Below are positions 37,843-47,969 of a stretch of DNA of 64,000 bases, in pieces (within the stretch, counting starts at the first letter, position 1; each line of letters starts with the position of its first letter). Location of the stretch: positions 211,124 through 275,123 of the forward strand of contig NZ_JABBND010000004.1 of NCBI RefSeq assembly GCF_012933465.1. Direction: 5' to 3'. Below the pieces are notes generated by a model. That model was given only the letters and a program-made list of their open reading frames with translations. It was not told the origin of the DNA and did not search any database. This DNA is from Actinomycetospora sp. TBRC 11914. Lineage in GTDB: Bacteria; Actinomycetota; Actinomycetes; Mycobacteriales; Pseudonocardiaceae. The position numbers and the translations under genes were made by a program.

Positions 37843-38613
37843 CGCTGTCCTCCAGGAGATGTCGGGCCGTGCGCACCGCAGCAGGTGGTCACGGTAGAGC
37901 GTGACAGGGGGGTCCGACACTCCGGCCCTGTGCAGATCGGGCGGCCCCGGCGGTCCCCAACCCTGGTCTTCTGTAGTTCTCCGAAGAGAAGAAGAACAGC
38001 AGTGACAGTAGGTCCTGTGGGCGCTGTGGAGCAGTGGCGTCCGCGCAGGTCGGCGGGCCCGGAGCGGTGTGGAGCGGACCGGGCGGGCCGTCCCCGGATC
38101 CGGGGACCGATCGGCGTGTGGGGTGGACAACGGTCGGGAACCCGCCTCCGTCCCGGCTCCGTCCACCAGGCCGTGCCCAGGTGTCCACAGACTTGTCCCC
38201 AGCTGTGGGTCGATCGGGAGTCGAACGACTGCGGAGCGCGATGGGGCCGCGGTGGGCGGGTCCTCCGGGGCGGGGACCGGGCCGGCGGTCCTGCCGATCG
38301 GGGTGTGCCGACGTCCGTGTGGCGCGCGTGAGGCCGCAATCGTGACGGTGCGTGCAGATTCTGCCGATGATCGGCACCCACCGTCACCGGGCGGCGCTCG
38401 GAGCGCGACGAACGCTGCCACGTCGACGCCCCGGGGCCCACGAGGCGCGCCGGGCCGTGCGACGTGCCGTCGCCCGGGCGACCGTGCTCCTCGCTCGCCG
38501 CGACGGGCGTCGACGTGCCCGGTGCCCGCCACGGCAGCCCACGGGGCACCTCCCGGGGGGTGCCACCCGCGCGGCCCGGACGAGGCCTCGCCGTCGGGAA
38601 CCCCCGCCGGGGC
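37843..38613. other. oriC: Probable chromosomal replication origin (oriC) between dnaA and dnaN
   Basis: 771 bases with no gene. Candidate DnaA boxes: GGTGGACAA (38122-38130, reverse orientation), GTGTCCACA (38181-38189), TTGTCCCCA (38193-38201), plus weaker CTGTGGAGC and GTGTGGAGC copies near 38024 and 38067. A relatively AT-rich, purine-biased stretch near 37968-38010 could be the unwinding element. Position and boxes match actinobacterial origins; the genes flanking it point away from this area. Confidence 0.75.
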
Positions 38614-40335
38614 TCAGCCCCGGGCGCGCTGCTTGATCCGGGCGGTGAGCTCCTGGACCTGCTCGTAGGTCCGGCGCCGCTCGGCCATCTCCTTGCGGAT
38701 CTTCTTGTCCGCGTGCATGACCGTGGTGTGGTCGCGGTTGCCGAAGGTCTGCCCGATCCGCGGCAGGGAGAGGTCGGTCAGCTCGCGGCAGAGGTACATC
38801 GCGATCTGCCGCGCGAGGGCCAGCGCCTTCGTCTTGCCCGGACCGGTGAGGTCGTCGATGGAGACGCCGTAGAACTCGGCGGTGACCGCCATGATCGTCG
38901 GGGCGGTGATCTCCGACTGCCGCGAGTCGGGGATGAGGTCGCGCAGGACGATCTCGGCGAGCTGCAGGTCGATCGGCTGCCGGTTGAGCGAGGCGAACGC
39001 CGTGACCCGGATCAGCGCGCCCTCGAGCTCCCGGATGTTGCGCTCGATGCGGTCCGCGATGAACTCGAGCACCTCGGGCGGGGCCGCCATGCGCTCACCG
39101 GCCGCCTTCTTGCGCAGGATCGCGATGCGGGTCTCGAGCTCGGGCGGCTGGATGTCGGTGATCAGGCCCCACTCGAACCGGGTGCGCAGCCTGTCCTCGA
39201 GGGTCTCGAGTCGCTTGGGCGGCCGGTCGGAGGAGACGACGATCTGCTTGTTCGCGTTGTGGAGGGTGTTGAAGGTGTGGAAGAACTCCTCCTGGGTCCC
39301 CTCCTTGCCCTCCAGGAACTGGATGTCGTCCACGAGCAGCACGTCGACGTCGCGGTAGCGCCGCTGGAAGGCGATCTTCCGGTCGTCGCGCAGCGAGTTG
39401 ATGAAGTCGTTCGTGAACTCCTCGGTGGACACGTAGCGCACGCGCATCCCGGAGAAGAGGCGCTGCGCGTAGTGCCCGACGGCGTGGAGCAGGTGCGTCT
39501 TGCCCAGTCCGGAGTCGCCCCAGACGAACAACGGGTTGTACGCCCGCGCCGGCGCCTCGGCGACCGCCACCGCGGCGGCGTGCGCGAAGCGGTTGGAGGC
39601 GCCGATGACGAAGGTGTCGAAGAGGTACTTCTCGTTCAGCCGCGTCTGGGAGCGGGGGGCGCCCCGCGGGTCGCCGCCGGAGGGCTGGTCGGCGTCGGGG
39701 CGGGCGGCCGGGGCGCTGCGGCCGGGTGGGCTCCAGATCTCGTGGACGGCGGCGAGGCCCTCGCGGACCTCGTCGACCTCCTCCTCCGGGTGGGCGCGGT
39801 CCGGGTTGCGGGTGACCTGCCCGACGCCCGCGGCGGCCGCGATCGCGTCGGCGCGGTGCGAGCGCTGGTGGTCGGACACGGCACCCGTCAGGTAGCCGGT
39901 GTCGGGGCCGCCGTCGTCGTAGGTCCGGCCGTCGAACGCGGGCGCCGCGTAGCCGTCGCCCGCGGCGGCCAGCACCGGCCCGCCCCCCGAGCCGGGCAGC
40001 CGCGGCAGCGGGGAGGTCTCGGGCCCGACCACCGCCCCGGGGTCGGTCGCGGTGCGGGCGCTGTGGTCCACCCGGACGGCGAGCTGGACCGGGCGGCCGA
40101 TGTGTCGCGAGAGCGCGTCGACGATCGGGTCGCGCAGCGCCCGCTCGATCGCCTCCTTGGCGAACTCGCTCGGGGCCGCGAGCAGTGCGGTGTCGTCGAG
40201 CAGACCGAGCGGGCGGGTGACGCGGACCCAGGCCCGCTGCTGCGCGGAGAGGGCCGGGCCGCCGTCGGACCCGGCCGTGAGCTCGGAGACCACGCGGGTC
40301 CAGGTCTCGTCGAGGTCGGAGAGCTGGTCCGACAT
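38614..40335 (-). CDS. dnaA: Chromosomal replication initiator DnaA
   Basis: 573 residues. Domain I (about 1-90), a long disordered domain II (about 95-240, typical of actinobacteria), the AAA+ domain with [16 protein letters not shown] (Walker A), [22 protein letters not shown] (Walker B), and domain IV with the DNA-binding signature [20 protein letters not shown] 40335 follows GGAGGGAGG. Confidence 0.97.
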   Translation of the reverse strand: MSDQLSDLDETWTRVVSELTAGSDGGPALSAQQRAWVRVTRPLGLLDDTALLAAPSEFAKEAIERALRDPIVDALSRHIGRPVQLAVRVDHSARTATDPGAVVGPETSPLPRLPGSGGGPVLAAAGDGYAAPAFDGRTYDDGGPDTGYLTGAVSDHQRSHRADAIAAAAGVGQVTRNPDRAHPEEEVDEVREGLAAVHEIWSPPGRSAPAARPDADQPSGGDPRGAPRSQTRLNEKYLFDTFVIGASNRFAHAAAVAVAEAPARAYNPLFVWGDSGLGKTHLLHAVGHYAQRLFSGMRVRYVSTEEFTNDFINSLRDDRKIAFQRRYRDVDVLLVDDIQFLEGKEGTQEEFFHTFNTLHNANKQIVVSSDRPPKRLETLEDRLRTRFEWGLITDIQPPELETRIAILRKKAAGERMAAPPEVLEFIADRIERNIRELEGALIRVTAFASLNRQPIDLQLAEIVLRDLIPDSRQSEITAPTIMAVTAEFYGVSIDDLTGPGKTKALALARQIAMYLCRELTDLSLPRIGQTFGNRDHTTVMHADKKIRKEMAERRRTYEQVQELTARIKQRARG

Positions 40336-40877
40336 GCCGACCTCCCTCCGTCCGACCCCCTGTGCGCGGACCACGTGGCCCGTGCGCCCGACGCCCGTGG
40401 GCGCGCAGATCCACAGGGTTGTCCACAACTGTGCACGATGCGCACGAGTGACCTCGGCGCGGCCCCCACCCCCGAGGTCCGTACCGACTGTCCCGTGTTG
40501 CGGCGGTCCCCTCTGCATCCGCGCCCCGTGACGCCGGTGTCGGCCAGGAGTCCCGTACCGGGAACGACCGACGCACCCAGCGGTTCCGCCGGCGCGTCGA
40601 CGGGGTGCAGGACGCTAACAAGGTCGCGCGCCGGGCCACAAGCTCTCGCGACCCGGACCCGGTGCCGCGGTGGGCGTCCGACCGACCACCGCACCGATCA
40701 CCACGAGGGGCCGGGGTCGGGCCGACGTCGGGGGGTGTCGGAGGGGTCGGCTACGCTGGTGGAGACCGGATCCGGGCCCGCCCGGCGCCCAGGACCATCC
40801 CTGGGCGTCTCGGCGTGCGCCGGGCACACCGCGCTCCCCCACGATCCCGGGGCGAGCCGACGCAGGAGTTCTCAGTC
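40336..40877. other. dnaA-rpmH divergent promoter region with DnaA boxes
   Basis: 542 bases without a gene. A perfect DnaA box TTGTCCACA (40419-40427) with ATCCACA just before it (40409-40415), about 75-90 bases upstream of dnaA, probably for autoregulation. Toward rpmH, TACGCT at 40752-40757 is a possible -10 for the plus-strand transcript. Nothing else recognised. Confidence 0.65.
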
Positions 40878-41021
40878 GTGGCCAAGGGCAAGCGCACGTT
40901 CCAGCCGAACAACCGTCGTCGGTCGAAGACCCACGGCTTCCGGCTGCGGATGAGCACGCGCGCCGGTCGCGCGGTGCTGGCGAACCGCCGCCGCAAGGGC
41001 CGCGCCTCCCTGAGCGCCTGA
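40878..41021 (+). CDS. rpmH: 50S ribosomal protein L34
   Basis: 47 residues, highly basic, with [20 protein letters not shown] and a tail RKGRASLSA, standard L34. Start GTG 40878 with GCAGGAG upstream. First gene of the rpmH-rnpA-yidD-yidC-jag-rsmG-parAB series. Confidence 0.97.
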   Translation: MAKGKRTFQPNNRRRSKTHGFRLRMSTRAGRAVLANRRRKGRASLSA

Positions 41022-41055
41022 CGGGCCGCGCGCCCGTCCCGCCGGCGTCGCGACC

Positions 41056-41442
41056 GTGCTGCCGCGCCCGCACCGGGTCCGCCGTCCCGACGACTTCCGA
41101 CGCATCCTCCGTCGCGGCCGGAAGGCCGGCCGGCGGCTGCTGTCGGTCCACGCCCTCGCCGGCGACGACGGCGGCCGGCGCGCGGGCTTCGTCGTGGGCA
41201 GGTCGGTGGGCGGCTCGGTCGAGCGGCACCGGGTGACCCGCCGGCTGCGACACCTCGTGGCGGCCCGGCTTGACGCGCTGCCGGAGGGCACCGCCCTCGT
41301 GGTGCGGGCGCACCCCGCCGCCGCGACCGCGACGAGCGCGGCCCTGGCCGCGGACCTCGACGCCGCCCTGCGGCGACTGGGCGTCCTCCCGGGCCCGCAC
41401 GCCGGGGAGCCGGTCGGCCCCACCGTGGCCCGGAGCGGGTAG
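41056..41442 (+). CDS. rnpA: Ribonuclease P protein component
   Basis: 128 residues; assists the RNase P RNA in removing 5' leaders from pre-tRNA. Seen: [17 protein letters not shown] and the RNR-like motif [19 protein letters not shown], where the usual NRxKR sequence is altered to ERHRVTRR. The C-terminal 20 residues are extra. GTG 41056. Confidence 0.93.
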   Translation: MLPRPHRVRRPDDFRRILRRGRKAGRRLLSVHALAGDDGGRRAGFVVGRSVGGSVERHRVTRRLRHLVAARLDALPEGTALVVRAHPAAATATSAALAADLDAALRRLGVLPGPHAGEPVGPTVARSG

Positions 41443-41582
41443 GCCCGGGGTGCACGCGACCACCGCGCCCCCGACCGGCCCCCCGCCGCCGACCGCGGAC
41501 GTTCGCCCTCCCGCCCCGGCACGGGCACCATGGTCGGGAGAACCGGTCACCGGTGGACACCGGTGCGCCGACGCGGCGCGCC

Positions 41583-41598
41583 GGTTTCACGGGAAACC
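41583..41598. promoter_or_regulatory. Degenerate parS-like site between rnpA and yidD
   Basis: GGTTTCACGGGAAACC is one base from the palindrome GGTTTCACGTGAAACC; the central T has become G. Probably a weak or vestigial ParB site, in a 172-base gap that is larger than usual between rnpA and yidD. Confidence 0.45.
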
Positions 41599-41614
41599 GA
41601 CGGGAGTGGGCAGC

Positions 41615-42013
41615 GTGGGCATGGGGACATCGGCGGTGGCGCCCGGGCCGCGGCCCGGTGCCGCGGCGCGGGTCGTGCTCGCGCTCCTCGGGTTCTACCG
41701 GCGCTGGATCTCGCCGATGTTCCTGCCGCACTGCCGCTTCCACCCGAGCTGCAGCGCCTACGCGGTCGAGGCGGTGAGCGTGCACGGCGTGCTGCGCGGG
41801 ACCGCGCTCGCCCTGGTGCGCCTGCTCAAGTGCGCCCCCTGGCACCCTGGCGGTCTGGATCCGGTGCCACCTCGCCGTCCGCGCGCCCCGGACGACGTCG
41901 CCGCCTCCGGGCCCGAGCCCCACCCGGCGGGTGGCCCGCCCGCCGACCGAGAAGACCGCATCGCCCCCCGGGGAGCCGCAGCCCCCACCAGCGAGGAGCA
42001 AGCGTCGTGCTGA
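41615..42013 (+). CDS. yidD: Membrane protein insertion efficiency factor YidD
   Basis: 132 residues. The family core [41 protein letters not shown] and [13 protein letters not shown] is fully present, with an amphipathic N-terminal helix and conserved Cys. A polar tail of about 45 residues is extra. GTG 41615 follows GGGAG by 8 bases; ATG 41621 is an alternative. The C-terminal codons overlap the yidC start. Confidence 0.93.
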   Translation: MGMGTSAVAPGPRPGAAARVVLALLGFYRRWISPMFLPHCRFHPSCSAYAVEAVSVHGVLRGTALALVRLLKCAPWHPGGLDPVPPRRPRAPDDVAASGPEPHPAGGPPADREDRIAPRGAAAPTSEEQASC

Positions 42014-43170
42014 ACTTCATCTACTACCCGGTGTCGGCCATCCTGTGGTTCTGGCACAAGGTGTTCGGCTTCGCGCTGGGCGCCGACAACGGGTTCGCCT
42101 GGGCGCTGTCGGTCATCTTCCTGGTCTTCACGCTGCGCGCGCTGCTGTTCAAGCCGTTCGTCAGCCAGGTCCGCTCCATGCGGAAGATGCAGGAGTTCCA
42201 GCCGCAGATCAAGAAGCTGCAGGAGAAGTACAAGAACGACAAGCAGAAGCTCGCGGAGGAGATGCAGAAGCTCCAGAAGGAGCACGGCGTCAACCCGCTG
42301 GGCGGCTGCCTGCCGGTCCTCGTGCAGCTGCCGGTCTTCATCGGCCTCTTCCACGTGCTGCGGGGCTTCCAGCCGAACTACCCCTACAACTACGTCTTCG
42401 ACCGCGCCGACGTCGTCTCGTTCAACAACGCCAGCATCCTCGGCGTCAAGCTCTCCCAGGCGATCTTCGGCGGTGCCCAGGAGCTCGGCCACTTCTCGCT
42501 GGACTTCTCGAGCTTCAACCCGTCGGTCGTCCCGGTCGCGCTGCCGCTCATGATCATCGCCAGCGTCGCGACCCACTTCACGGCCCGCATCTCGGCCCAG
42601 CACCAGTCGCCGGCGTCCGCGGCCAACCCGCAGGCCGCGATCATGCAGAAGCTGACGATGTGGCTCTTCCCGCTCGGTGTCCTCGTCTTCGGCGCCTTCT
42701 TCCCGATCGCGATCCTGCTCTACTGGCTGTCCAACAACTCCTGGACGCTGACCCAGCAGTGGTACGTGTACGGCCGGATCGCCCGCGAGGAGGAGACCCG
42801 CCGCGCGCAGGCCGCCGAGCAGCGTGACCACCTGGCCCCGAAGCCGGGCCAGAAGCCGAAGCGCCCCGAGGAGCTCCGCGCCGGCGAGACCGAGCCGGTC
42901 GCCGAGGAGCCGCAGGACGCGCCGGCGCCGGCCAACGGCACGACGCCGGGGAACGGCGCGACCGGCCAGAACGGCGCGGCGCCCGGGACGAAGCCGAAGC
43001 CGGGGGCGCGCCCGACGTCGGGCAAGAGCAGCGGACGCGCCGCACCCGGGAAGGTCGGGTCGCCGACGGCGAAGTCCGGCTCGGGCGGCAAGAACGGCGC
43101 GCGCTCCGGCCAGCAGCTGGCCTCGTCGGGTCGGCCCGGCGGCGGCAAGAAGTCGAAGAAGCGACGGTGA
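42007..43170 (+). CDS. yidC: YidC/Oxa1 membrane protein insertase
   Basis: 387 residues, the Gram-positive-type short YidC. Seen: first helix [33 protein letters not shown] with the conserved hydrophilic-groove Arg, [25 protein letters not shown] (cytosolic C1 helical hairpin), [20 protein letters not shown], and a late [17 protein letters not shown]. The C-terminal 110 residues are a basic Gly/Ala/Lys-rich tail that likely contacts ribosomes. GAGGAG before GTG 42007. Confidence 0.96.
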   Translation: MLNFIYYPVSAILWFWHKVFGFALGADNGFAWALSVIFLVFTLRALLFKPFVSQVRSMRKMQEFQPQIKKLQEKYKNDKQKLAEEMQKLQKEHGVNPLGGCLPVLVQLPVFIGLFHVLRGFQPNYPYNYVFDRADVVSFNNASILGVKLSQAIFGGAQELGHFSLDFSSFNPSVVPVALPLMIIASVATHFTARISAQHQSPASAANPQAAIMQKLTMWLFPLGVLVFGAFFPIAILLYWLSNNSWTLTQQWYVYGRIAREEETRRAQAAEQRDHLAPKPGQKPKRPEELRAGETEPVAEEPQDAPAPANGTTPGNGATGQNGAAPGTKPKPGARPTSGKSSGRAAPGKVGSPTAKSGSGGKNGARSGQQLASSGRPGGGKKSKKRR

Positions 43171-43326
43171 GACCGCGGCCGGCCACGCCTCGCCCGGAGG
43201 CGTGACCGGCCCGGGGACGTGTGCGTCCCCAACCCCAGCCGCCCGGACCGTCGTCCCTCGACCGTCGAGGATCGGTGGTGCGGGACCCGGAGGGCCGCCC
43301 CGCGGCCCGGCGAGAGGAGACATGCC

Positions 43327-43863
43327 GTGTCCGAGACCCTGCAGTCCGACGGTCGCGCGGAGGACGCCGCGCCCACGGAGGACGCCGAGGGCACCGGCCA
43401 GGACATCCTGGTGCGCGAGGGGGACATCGCCGGGGACTACCTCGAGCGGCTCCTCGACATCCTCGACTTCGACGGCGACATCGACCTCGACGTCGAGGCG
43501 GGACGCGCCGTGGTGAGCATCGACGGCGGCAAGGACCTCGAGAAGCTCGTCGGGCAGCGCGGCGACGTCCTGGAGGCGCTCCAGGAGCTGACGCGCCTGG
43601 CGGTGCAGCAGACCACCGGCACCCGGAACCGCCTGATGCTCGACATCGCGGGCTGGCGCTCGAACCGGCGCTCGGAGCTGACCGACCTCGGCCGGCGGGC
43701 GGCCGAGGAGGTCAAGGAGAGCGGGGAGAGCCAGAAGCTGCGCCCCATGACCCCGTTCGAGCGCAAGATCGTCCACGACGCGGTCGCCGGCGTGGACGGG
43801 GTGCACAGCGAGAGCGAGGGCGAGGAGCCGCGCCGTCGTGTGGTCGTCCTCCCCGGGCACTGA
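43327..43863 (+). CDS. jag: Jag/KhpB-like RNA-binding protein (KH + R3H)
   Basis: 178 residues. A KH domain (DYLERLLDILDFDGDIDLDV, then GKDLEKLVGQRGDVLEALQEL) and an R3H domain (MTPFERKIVHDAVAGVDGVHSESEGEEPRRRVVV). Binds RNA as a partner of KhpA and affects cell-wall growth and division. The N-terminal Jag domain of firmicutes is missing, as in actinobacteria. GTG 43327 after GAGGAGA. Confidence 0.93.
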   Translation: MSETLQSDGRAEDAAPTEDAEGTGQDILVREGDIAGDYLERLLDILDFDGDIDLDVEAGRAVVSIDGGKDLEKLVGQRGDVLEALQELTRLAVQQTTGTRNRLMLDIAGWRSNRRSELTDLGRRAAEEVKESGESQKLRPMTPFERKIVHDAVAGVDGVHSESEGEEPRRRVVVLPGH

Positions 43864-43893
43864 GATGAGCCCCGCGACGACGGCGCCGGTCGG

Positions 43894-43909
43894 TGTTCCA
43901 CGTGGAACA
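43894..43909. promoter_or_regulatory. parS: parS site between jag and rsmG
   Basis: TGTTCCACGTGGAACA, a perfect 16 bp palindrome (18 with flanking G and C), with the ParB-binding core. It lies 44 bases before rsmG. Confidence 0.9.
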
Positions 43910-43953
43910 CGGACCGGCGCCAGCCGTGGCGCCCGACGACGGGGGCGGTACGC

Positions 43954-44775
43954 GTGACCGTGGGTGGGCGTGACCGTGTCCCCACCGACGACCGGCCCGG
44001 CAACGGGTCCGGGTCGACGGGCTCCACGTCGGCGGGTGCCGCGCCGGGCGAGCCGGACGGGACCGGGACGGCCGAGGTCGCCGTCGCCGAGCCCACCCTC
44101 GAGGCGGAGGAGCTGTTCGGGGACGCGCTCCCCCGCGCCCGCCGCTTCGCCGAGCTGCTGGCCGGCCCCGGCCGCGAGCAGGGCGTGATCGGGCCGCGCG
44201 AGATCCCCCGCCTCTGGGACCGCCACCTCGTCAACTCCGCCTACGTGGGCCGGGTGGTCCCGCCGGGCTCCTCGGTGCTGGACGTCGGGTCGGGCGCCGG
44301 CCTGCCCGGCATCCCCCTGGCCCTGTCCCGCCCGGACCTCCGGGTGGTGCTCCTGGAGCCGATGGCCCGGCGGGTCGCGTGGCTCGAGGAGGTGGTGGCG
44401 GCGCTCGACCTCGACGTCACCGTCCGGCGGGGCCGGGCCGAGGAGCGCGAGACACGCCGCGCCTGCGGCGAGTCCGACGTGGTGACGGCGCGCGCGGTGG
44501 CGCCGATCGGGCGGCTGGCGGCCTGGGCGATGCCCCTCGTTCGGCCGGGTGGGAGACTCGCCGCGCTCAAGGGCGCGAGCGCGCACGACGAGGTGCGGCG
44601 CGACGCGGACGATCTGCACGCCGCCGGAGCGGCCGACATCGAGGTCGTGGAGTGCGGCGCGGGAGACGCCACGACGCACATCGTGGTGGTACATCGAACG
44701 GAGCGACGGAGCGCGACCGGCTCGGGCCCCGGCGCGGGCCGCCGTGGTCGTGGGAGGAAGGATCGATCCTCGTGA
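43954..44775 (+). CDS. rsmG: 16S rRNA (guanine-527-N7) methyltransferase RsmG
   Basis: 273 residues. Seen: EIPRLWDRHLVNSAYVGRVV, SAM motif VLDVGSGAGLPGIPLALSRPDL, LLEPMARRVAWLEEVV, VVTARAVAPIGRLAAWAMPLVRPGGRLAALKG. Methylates G527 of 16S rRNA; loss gives low-level streptomycin resistance in actinobacteria. The stop overlaps parA (GTGA). Confidence 0.95.
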   Translation: MTVGGRDRVPTDDRPGNGSGSTGSTSAGAAPGEPDGTGTAEVAVAEPTLEAEELFGDALPRARRFAELLAGPGREQGVIGPREIPRLWDRHLVNSAYVGRVVPPGSSVLDVGSGAGLPGIPLALSRPDLRVVLLEPMARRVAWLEEVVAALDLDVTVRRGRAEERETRRACGESDVVTARAVAPIGRLAAWAMPLVRPGGRLAALKGASAHDEVRRDADDLHAAGAADIEVVECGAGDATTHIVVVHRTERRSATGSGPGAGRRGRGRKDRSS

Positions 44776-45836
44776 CCGAAGGACATGACGGCGTTCCACG
44801 TGAAACGCGGCGCGGCGCCGACCGACCGAGCGCGGAGAAGGTGCGCGAGGCCGTCAGCGAGGCCGTGTCGACGGTGGGGGCCGGCGTGCTGGGGGCCGGC
44901 GAGGTCATCTACGGCGACGGCGGCGGGATGACGCCCATCGCGGAGGAGGCCGCCCGTGCGGCCCGGGTGCTCCACCCCGAGGACCACCGCATGCCGCGGC
45001 CGGCCCGGCGGCGGGTCATCACGGTCGCCAACCAGAAGGGCGGCGTCGGCAAGACGACGAGCACGGTCAACCTCGCCGCGGCCCTCGCGCTGCACGGCGC
45101 CCGGGTCCTCGTCGTCGACCTGGACCCGCAGGGCAACGCGAGCACCGCGCTCGGCGTCGACCACCGCAGCGGGGTCCCGTCCATCTACGAGGTGCTGATC
45201 GGCGAGCTCACCCTCGACCAGGCCGCCCAGGTATGCGACCGCTCGCAGGACCTGCTCTGCGTCCCCGCCACGATCGACCTGGCGGGGGCGGAGATCGAGC
45301 TCGTGTCGATGATGAACCGGGAGTCGCGGCTGCGGCAGGCGCTCTCGACCGAGGCGCTGGACCGGCTCGACGTCGACTACGTCCTCGTGGACTGCCCGCC
45401 CTCGCTCGGGCTGCTCACGTTGAACGCGATGGTCGCCGCGCCCGAGGTGCTGATCCCGATCCAGTGCGAGTACTACGCGCTGGAGGGGCTCTCCCAGCTG
45501 CTCAGCAACATCGGGCTCGTGCAGTCCCACCTCAACCCGTCGCTGCACGTCTCGACGATCCTGCTCACGATGTACGACGGTCGCACCAAGCTCGCGGACC
45601 AGGTCACGCACGAGGTCCGCAACCACTTCGGCGACCTCGTGCTGCGCACCGTCATCCCCCGCAGCGTGAAGGTCAGCGAGGCACCGGGCTTCGGCCAGAC
45701 GGTGCTCACGTACGACCCGGGCTCGCGCGGCGCGATGAGCTACCTCGACGCGGCCCGCGAGTTCGCCATGCGGGCCGCCGTCGCCGAGCGACGCACCGAG
45801 TCGGCCGCTGCGAGCACCACGGGGGACCACGGATGA
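44772..45836 (+). CDS. parA: Chromosome-partition ATPase ParA/Soj
   Basis: 354 residues. Deviant Walker [25 protein letters not shown], and [15 protein letters not shown], the ParA hallmarks. An N-terminal extension of about 75 residues precedes the ATPase core. Within it the codons for GVPRETR are themselves a parS site (44792-44807). GTG 44772 overlaps the rsmG stop with GGAAGG upstream. Confidence 0.95.
   Translation: MTEGHDGVPRETRRGADRPSAEKVREAVSEAVSTVGAGVLGAGEVIYGDGGGMTPIAEEAARAARVLHPEDHRMPRPARRRVITVANQKGGVGKTTSTVNLAAALALHGARVLVVDLDPQGNASTALGVDHRSGVPSIYEVLIGELTLDQAAQVCDRSQDLLCVPATIDLAGAEIELVSMMNRESRLRQALSTEALDRLDVDYVLVDCPPSLGLLTLNAMVAAPEVLIPIQCEYYALEGLSQLLSNIGLVQSHLNPSLHVSTILLTMYDGRTKLADQVTHEVRNHFGDLVLRTVIPRSVKVSEAPGFGQTVLTYDPGSRGAMSYLDAAREFAMRAAVAERRTESAAASTTGDHG
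44792..44807. promoter_or_regulatory. parS: parS site inside the parA coding sequence
   Basis: CGTTCCACGTGAAACG: the core GTTCCACGTGAAAC differs from the GTTTCACGTGAAAC consensus at one base. It lies at codons 8-12 of parA, so ParB bound here could also repress parAB. Confidence 0.85.
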
Positions 45837-46891
45837 CCGAACGTCGAGGCGGCCTCGGCCGCGGGCTCGCCGCGCTGATCCCGACCGGCCCGCCCGAGAC
45901 CGCGGAGACCGCCCACGCCCGCCCGGGCGTGGGCAGCCGCGCCGCCGACGTCGTCATCGGGCAGCGCACGCCCCCGACGGTGCCCGGGCCCGCCCCGACG
46001 GGGGCCGACGCCTCCGACGCGGGGGCGGTGGCGGGCGCGGTCTACCGCGAGGTCCGCGTGGACGGGATCCGCGCGAACCCGCGCCAGCCGCGGACCGTCT
46101 TCGACGAGGAGGCGCTCGCGGAGCTCGAGCACTCCGTGCGCGAGTTCGGGCTGCTGCAGCCGATCGTGGTGCGCGAGCTCGACGAGCCGATCCCGGGCGA
46201 CGGCGCCGCCGACACCACCCACGAGCTCGTCATGGGCGAGCGCCGCTGGCGTGCGGCCCAGCGGGCGGGCCTCACGCACATCCCCGCGATCGTGCGCCGG
46301 ACCGCCGACGACGACCTGCTGCGCGACGCCCTGCTCGAGAACATCCACCGGGTCCAGCTCAACCCGCTCGAGGAGGCGGCGGCCTACCAGCAGCTGCTCA
46401 CCGAGTTCGACGTGACGCACGAGCAGCTCGCCGACCGCATCGGCCGCAGCCGGCCGGCGATCACGAACACCATCCGGCTGCTGCGCCTGCCCGTCGCGGT
46501 CCAGCGTCGCGTGGCCGCGGGCGTCCTGTCCGCCGGGCACGCCCGCGCGCTCCTCGGGATCGAGGACACCGGCGCGCAGGAGGAGCTGGCCGCCCGCATC
46601 GTCGCCGAGGGCATGTCGGTGCGCGCCGCGGAAGAGGCCGTCACGCTCGCCCGCGGCGAGAAGGAGCCGTCGGCGGCGAAGCGCCGCTCCCCCGCCCGTC
46701 GGCCGCTGCACGCACCCGGCCTCCAGGACCTCGCGGAGCGGCTGTCCGACGCCTACGACACGCGGGTGAAGGTCGAGCTGGGCCAGCGCAAGGGCCGGAT
46801 CGTCGTCGAGTTCGGCTCGGTCGAGGATCTGGAGCGCATCGCGCGTCTGATGGGTCCGGAGGGCACGTCGGGCCCATCACCCCAGGGATGA
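45833..46891 (+). CDS. parB: Chromosome-partition CTPase ParB
   Basis: 352 residues. N-terminal ParA-interacting [12 protein letters not shown], then the CTP/ParB domain ([32 protein letters not shown] and [14 protein letters not shown], the GERR nucleotide motif), [21 protein letters not shown], helix-turn-helix [22 protein letters not shown], and a C-terminal dimerisation domain. Binds parS and spreads as a clamp. ATG 45833 overlaps parA. Confidence 0.96.
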   Translation: MTERRGGLGRGLAALIPTGPPETAETAHARPGVGSRAADVVIGQRTPPTVPGPAPTGADASDAGAVAGAVYREVRVDGIRANPRQPRTVFDEEALAELEHSVREFGLLQPIVVRELDEPIPGDGAADTTHELVMGERRWRAAQRAGLTHIPAIVRRTADDDLLRDALLENIHRVQLNPLEEAAAYQQLLTEFDVTHEQLADRIGRSRPAITNTIRLLRLPVAVQRRVAAGVLSAGHARALLGIEDTGAQEELAARIVAEGMSVRAAEEAVTLARGEKEPSAAKRRSPARRPLHAPGLQDLAERLSDAYDTRVKVELGQRKGRIVVEFGSVEDLERIARLMGPEGTSGPSPQG

Positions 46892-46910
46892 TCCACGAGG
46901 CCGTCAGCGA

Positions 46911-46934
46911 CGATCTCAGGGCGGCCTGAGATCG
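46911..46934. terminator. Bidirectional terminator between parB and the ATP-grasp gene
   Basis: CGATCTCAGG-GCGG-CCTGAGATCG, a perfect 10 bp stem, between two convergent stops. Confidence 0.75.
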
Positions 46935-46946
46935 CCGCTGCGCTCG

Positions 46947-47918
46947 TCAGGCGACGGGGCCGCGGGAGACCGCCCGTTCCACCAGGGACGTGAAGACCTC
47001 CCCGAGGTCGCGGCCGGCCGCCGAGACCGCGCGGGGCAGCAGCGAGTTCTCGGTCAGCCCGGGCGACACGTTGACCTCGAGCACCTGCACCTGGCCCTCG
47101 GCGTCGACGACGGCGTCGGTGCGCGAGAGGTCCCGCAGCCCGAGGACCCGGTGCGCGGCGACCGCTGCCTCGGCCACGCGGCGCGCGACGTCGTCGGGGA
47201 GGCGGGCCGGGCAGTGGAAGCGGGTGAGGCCGGCCGTGTAGCGGGCGGTGTAGTCGTAGACGCCGTGGGCGGGCTCGACCTCCACCGCCGGCAGCGCCAC
47301 GGGTCCGTCGCCGGTGTCGACCACCGAGGCGGCCACCTCGACGCCCGCCACGAACCGCTCGACCAGCACGGTGTCGCCGTAGGCCAGCGCCCCGACCATC
47401 GCCGCCGGGAGCTCGGCCGGGTCGCGGACGACCTGGGCGCCGAGCGCCGACCCGCCCTGGTCGGGCTTGAGCATGAGCGGCAGCCCGAGCCGGGCCACGA
47501 GGGCGTCGAGCACCCCCGCCGCGCCGAGCTCGCGGAACGTCGACTGCGGCAGGGCGACCCACTCCGGGGTGTCCAGCCCCGCCCGGGCGAGCTCGGCCTT
47601 CGCGGTCGGCTTGTCGTGGGCGCGCCGGCAGTCCGGCGCCCGGGTGCCGACGTAGGGCACGCCGAGCAGCTCCAGGACGCTCTGGACGGCCCCGTTCTCG
47701 CCCTCCCCGCCGTGCAGCGCGACGACGACCGCGTCGGGCCGGGAGGTGGTCAGCCGGCCCAGCAGGGCCGCGTCGGTGTCCCACTCGTCGACGGTCGCGC
47801 CGGCGGCGCGGAGGGTCGAGGCGATCCGGCGGCCCGAGCGCAGCGAGACGTCCCGTTCGTGGGAGAGCCCTCCGGCGAGGACGGCGACGCTGAACTCTGT
47901 CCGGGCCGGGGCGATCAC
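46947..47918 (-). CDS. D-alanine-D-alanine-ligase-like ATP-grasp enzyme
   Basis: 323 residues. Seen: N-terminal VLAGGLSHERDVSLRSGRRI, VALHGGEGENGAVQSVLELLGVPYVGT, ATP-grasp LMLKPDQGGSALG and VLEVNVSPGLTENSLLP (metal-binding Glu and Asn). The omega-loop and overall layout are Ddl-like but motifs differ from canonical Ddl, so this may be a paralogue ligating another pair. The cell usually has a second ddl elsewhere. Transcribed toward parB and ends at the shared terminator. Confidence 0.82.
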   Translation of the reverse strand: MIAPARTEFSVAVLAGGLSHERDVSLRSGRRIASTLRAAGATVDEWDTDAALLGRLTTSRPDAVVVALHGGEGENGAVQSVLELLGVPYVGTRAPDCRRAHDKPTAKAELARAGLDTPEWVALPQSTFRELGAAGVLDALVARLGLPLMLKPDQGGSALGAQVVRDPAELPAAMVGALAYGDTVLVERFVAGVEVAASVVDTGDGPVALPAVEVEPAHGVYDYTARYTAGLTRFHCPARLPDDVARRVAEAAVAAHRVLGLRDLSRTDAVVDAEGQVQVLEVNVSPGLTENSLLPRAVSAAGRDLGEVFTSLVERAVSRGPVA

Positions 47919-47969
47919 TTCGGGGACCCTAGTGGGCCGCCCGCGGGTCGCCCCGGCCGAGGGCCCGGC

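Noticed and set aside
41583..41598. Full-strength parS between rnpA and yidD
   Set aside because: The central base is changed (CACGGG), so it is listed as degenerate only.
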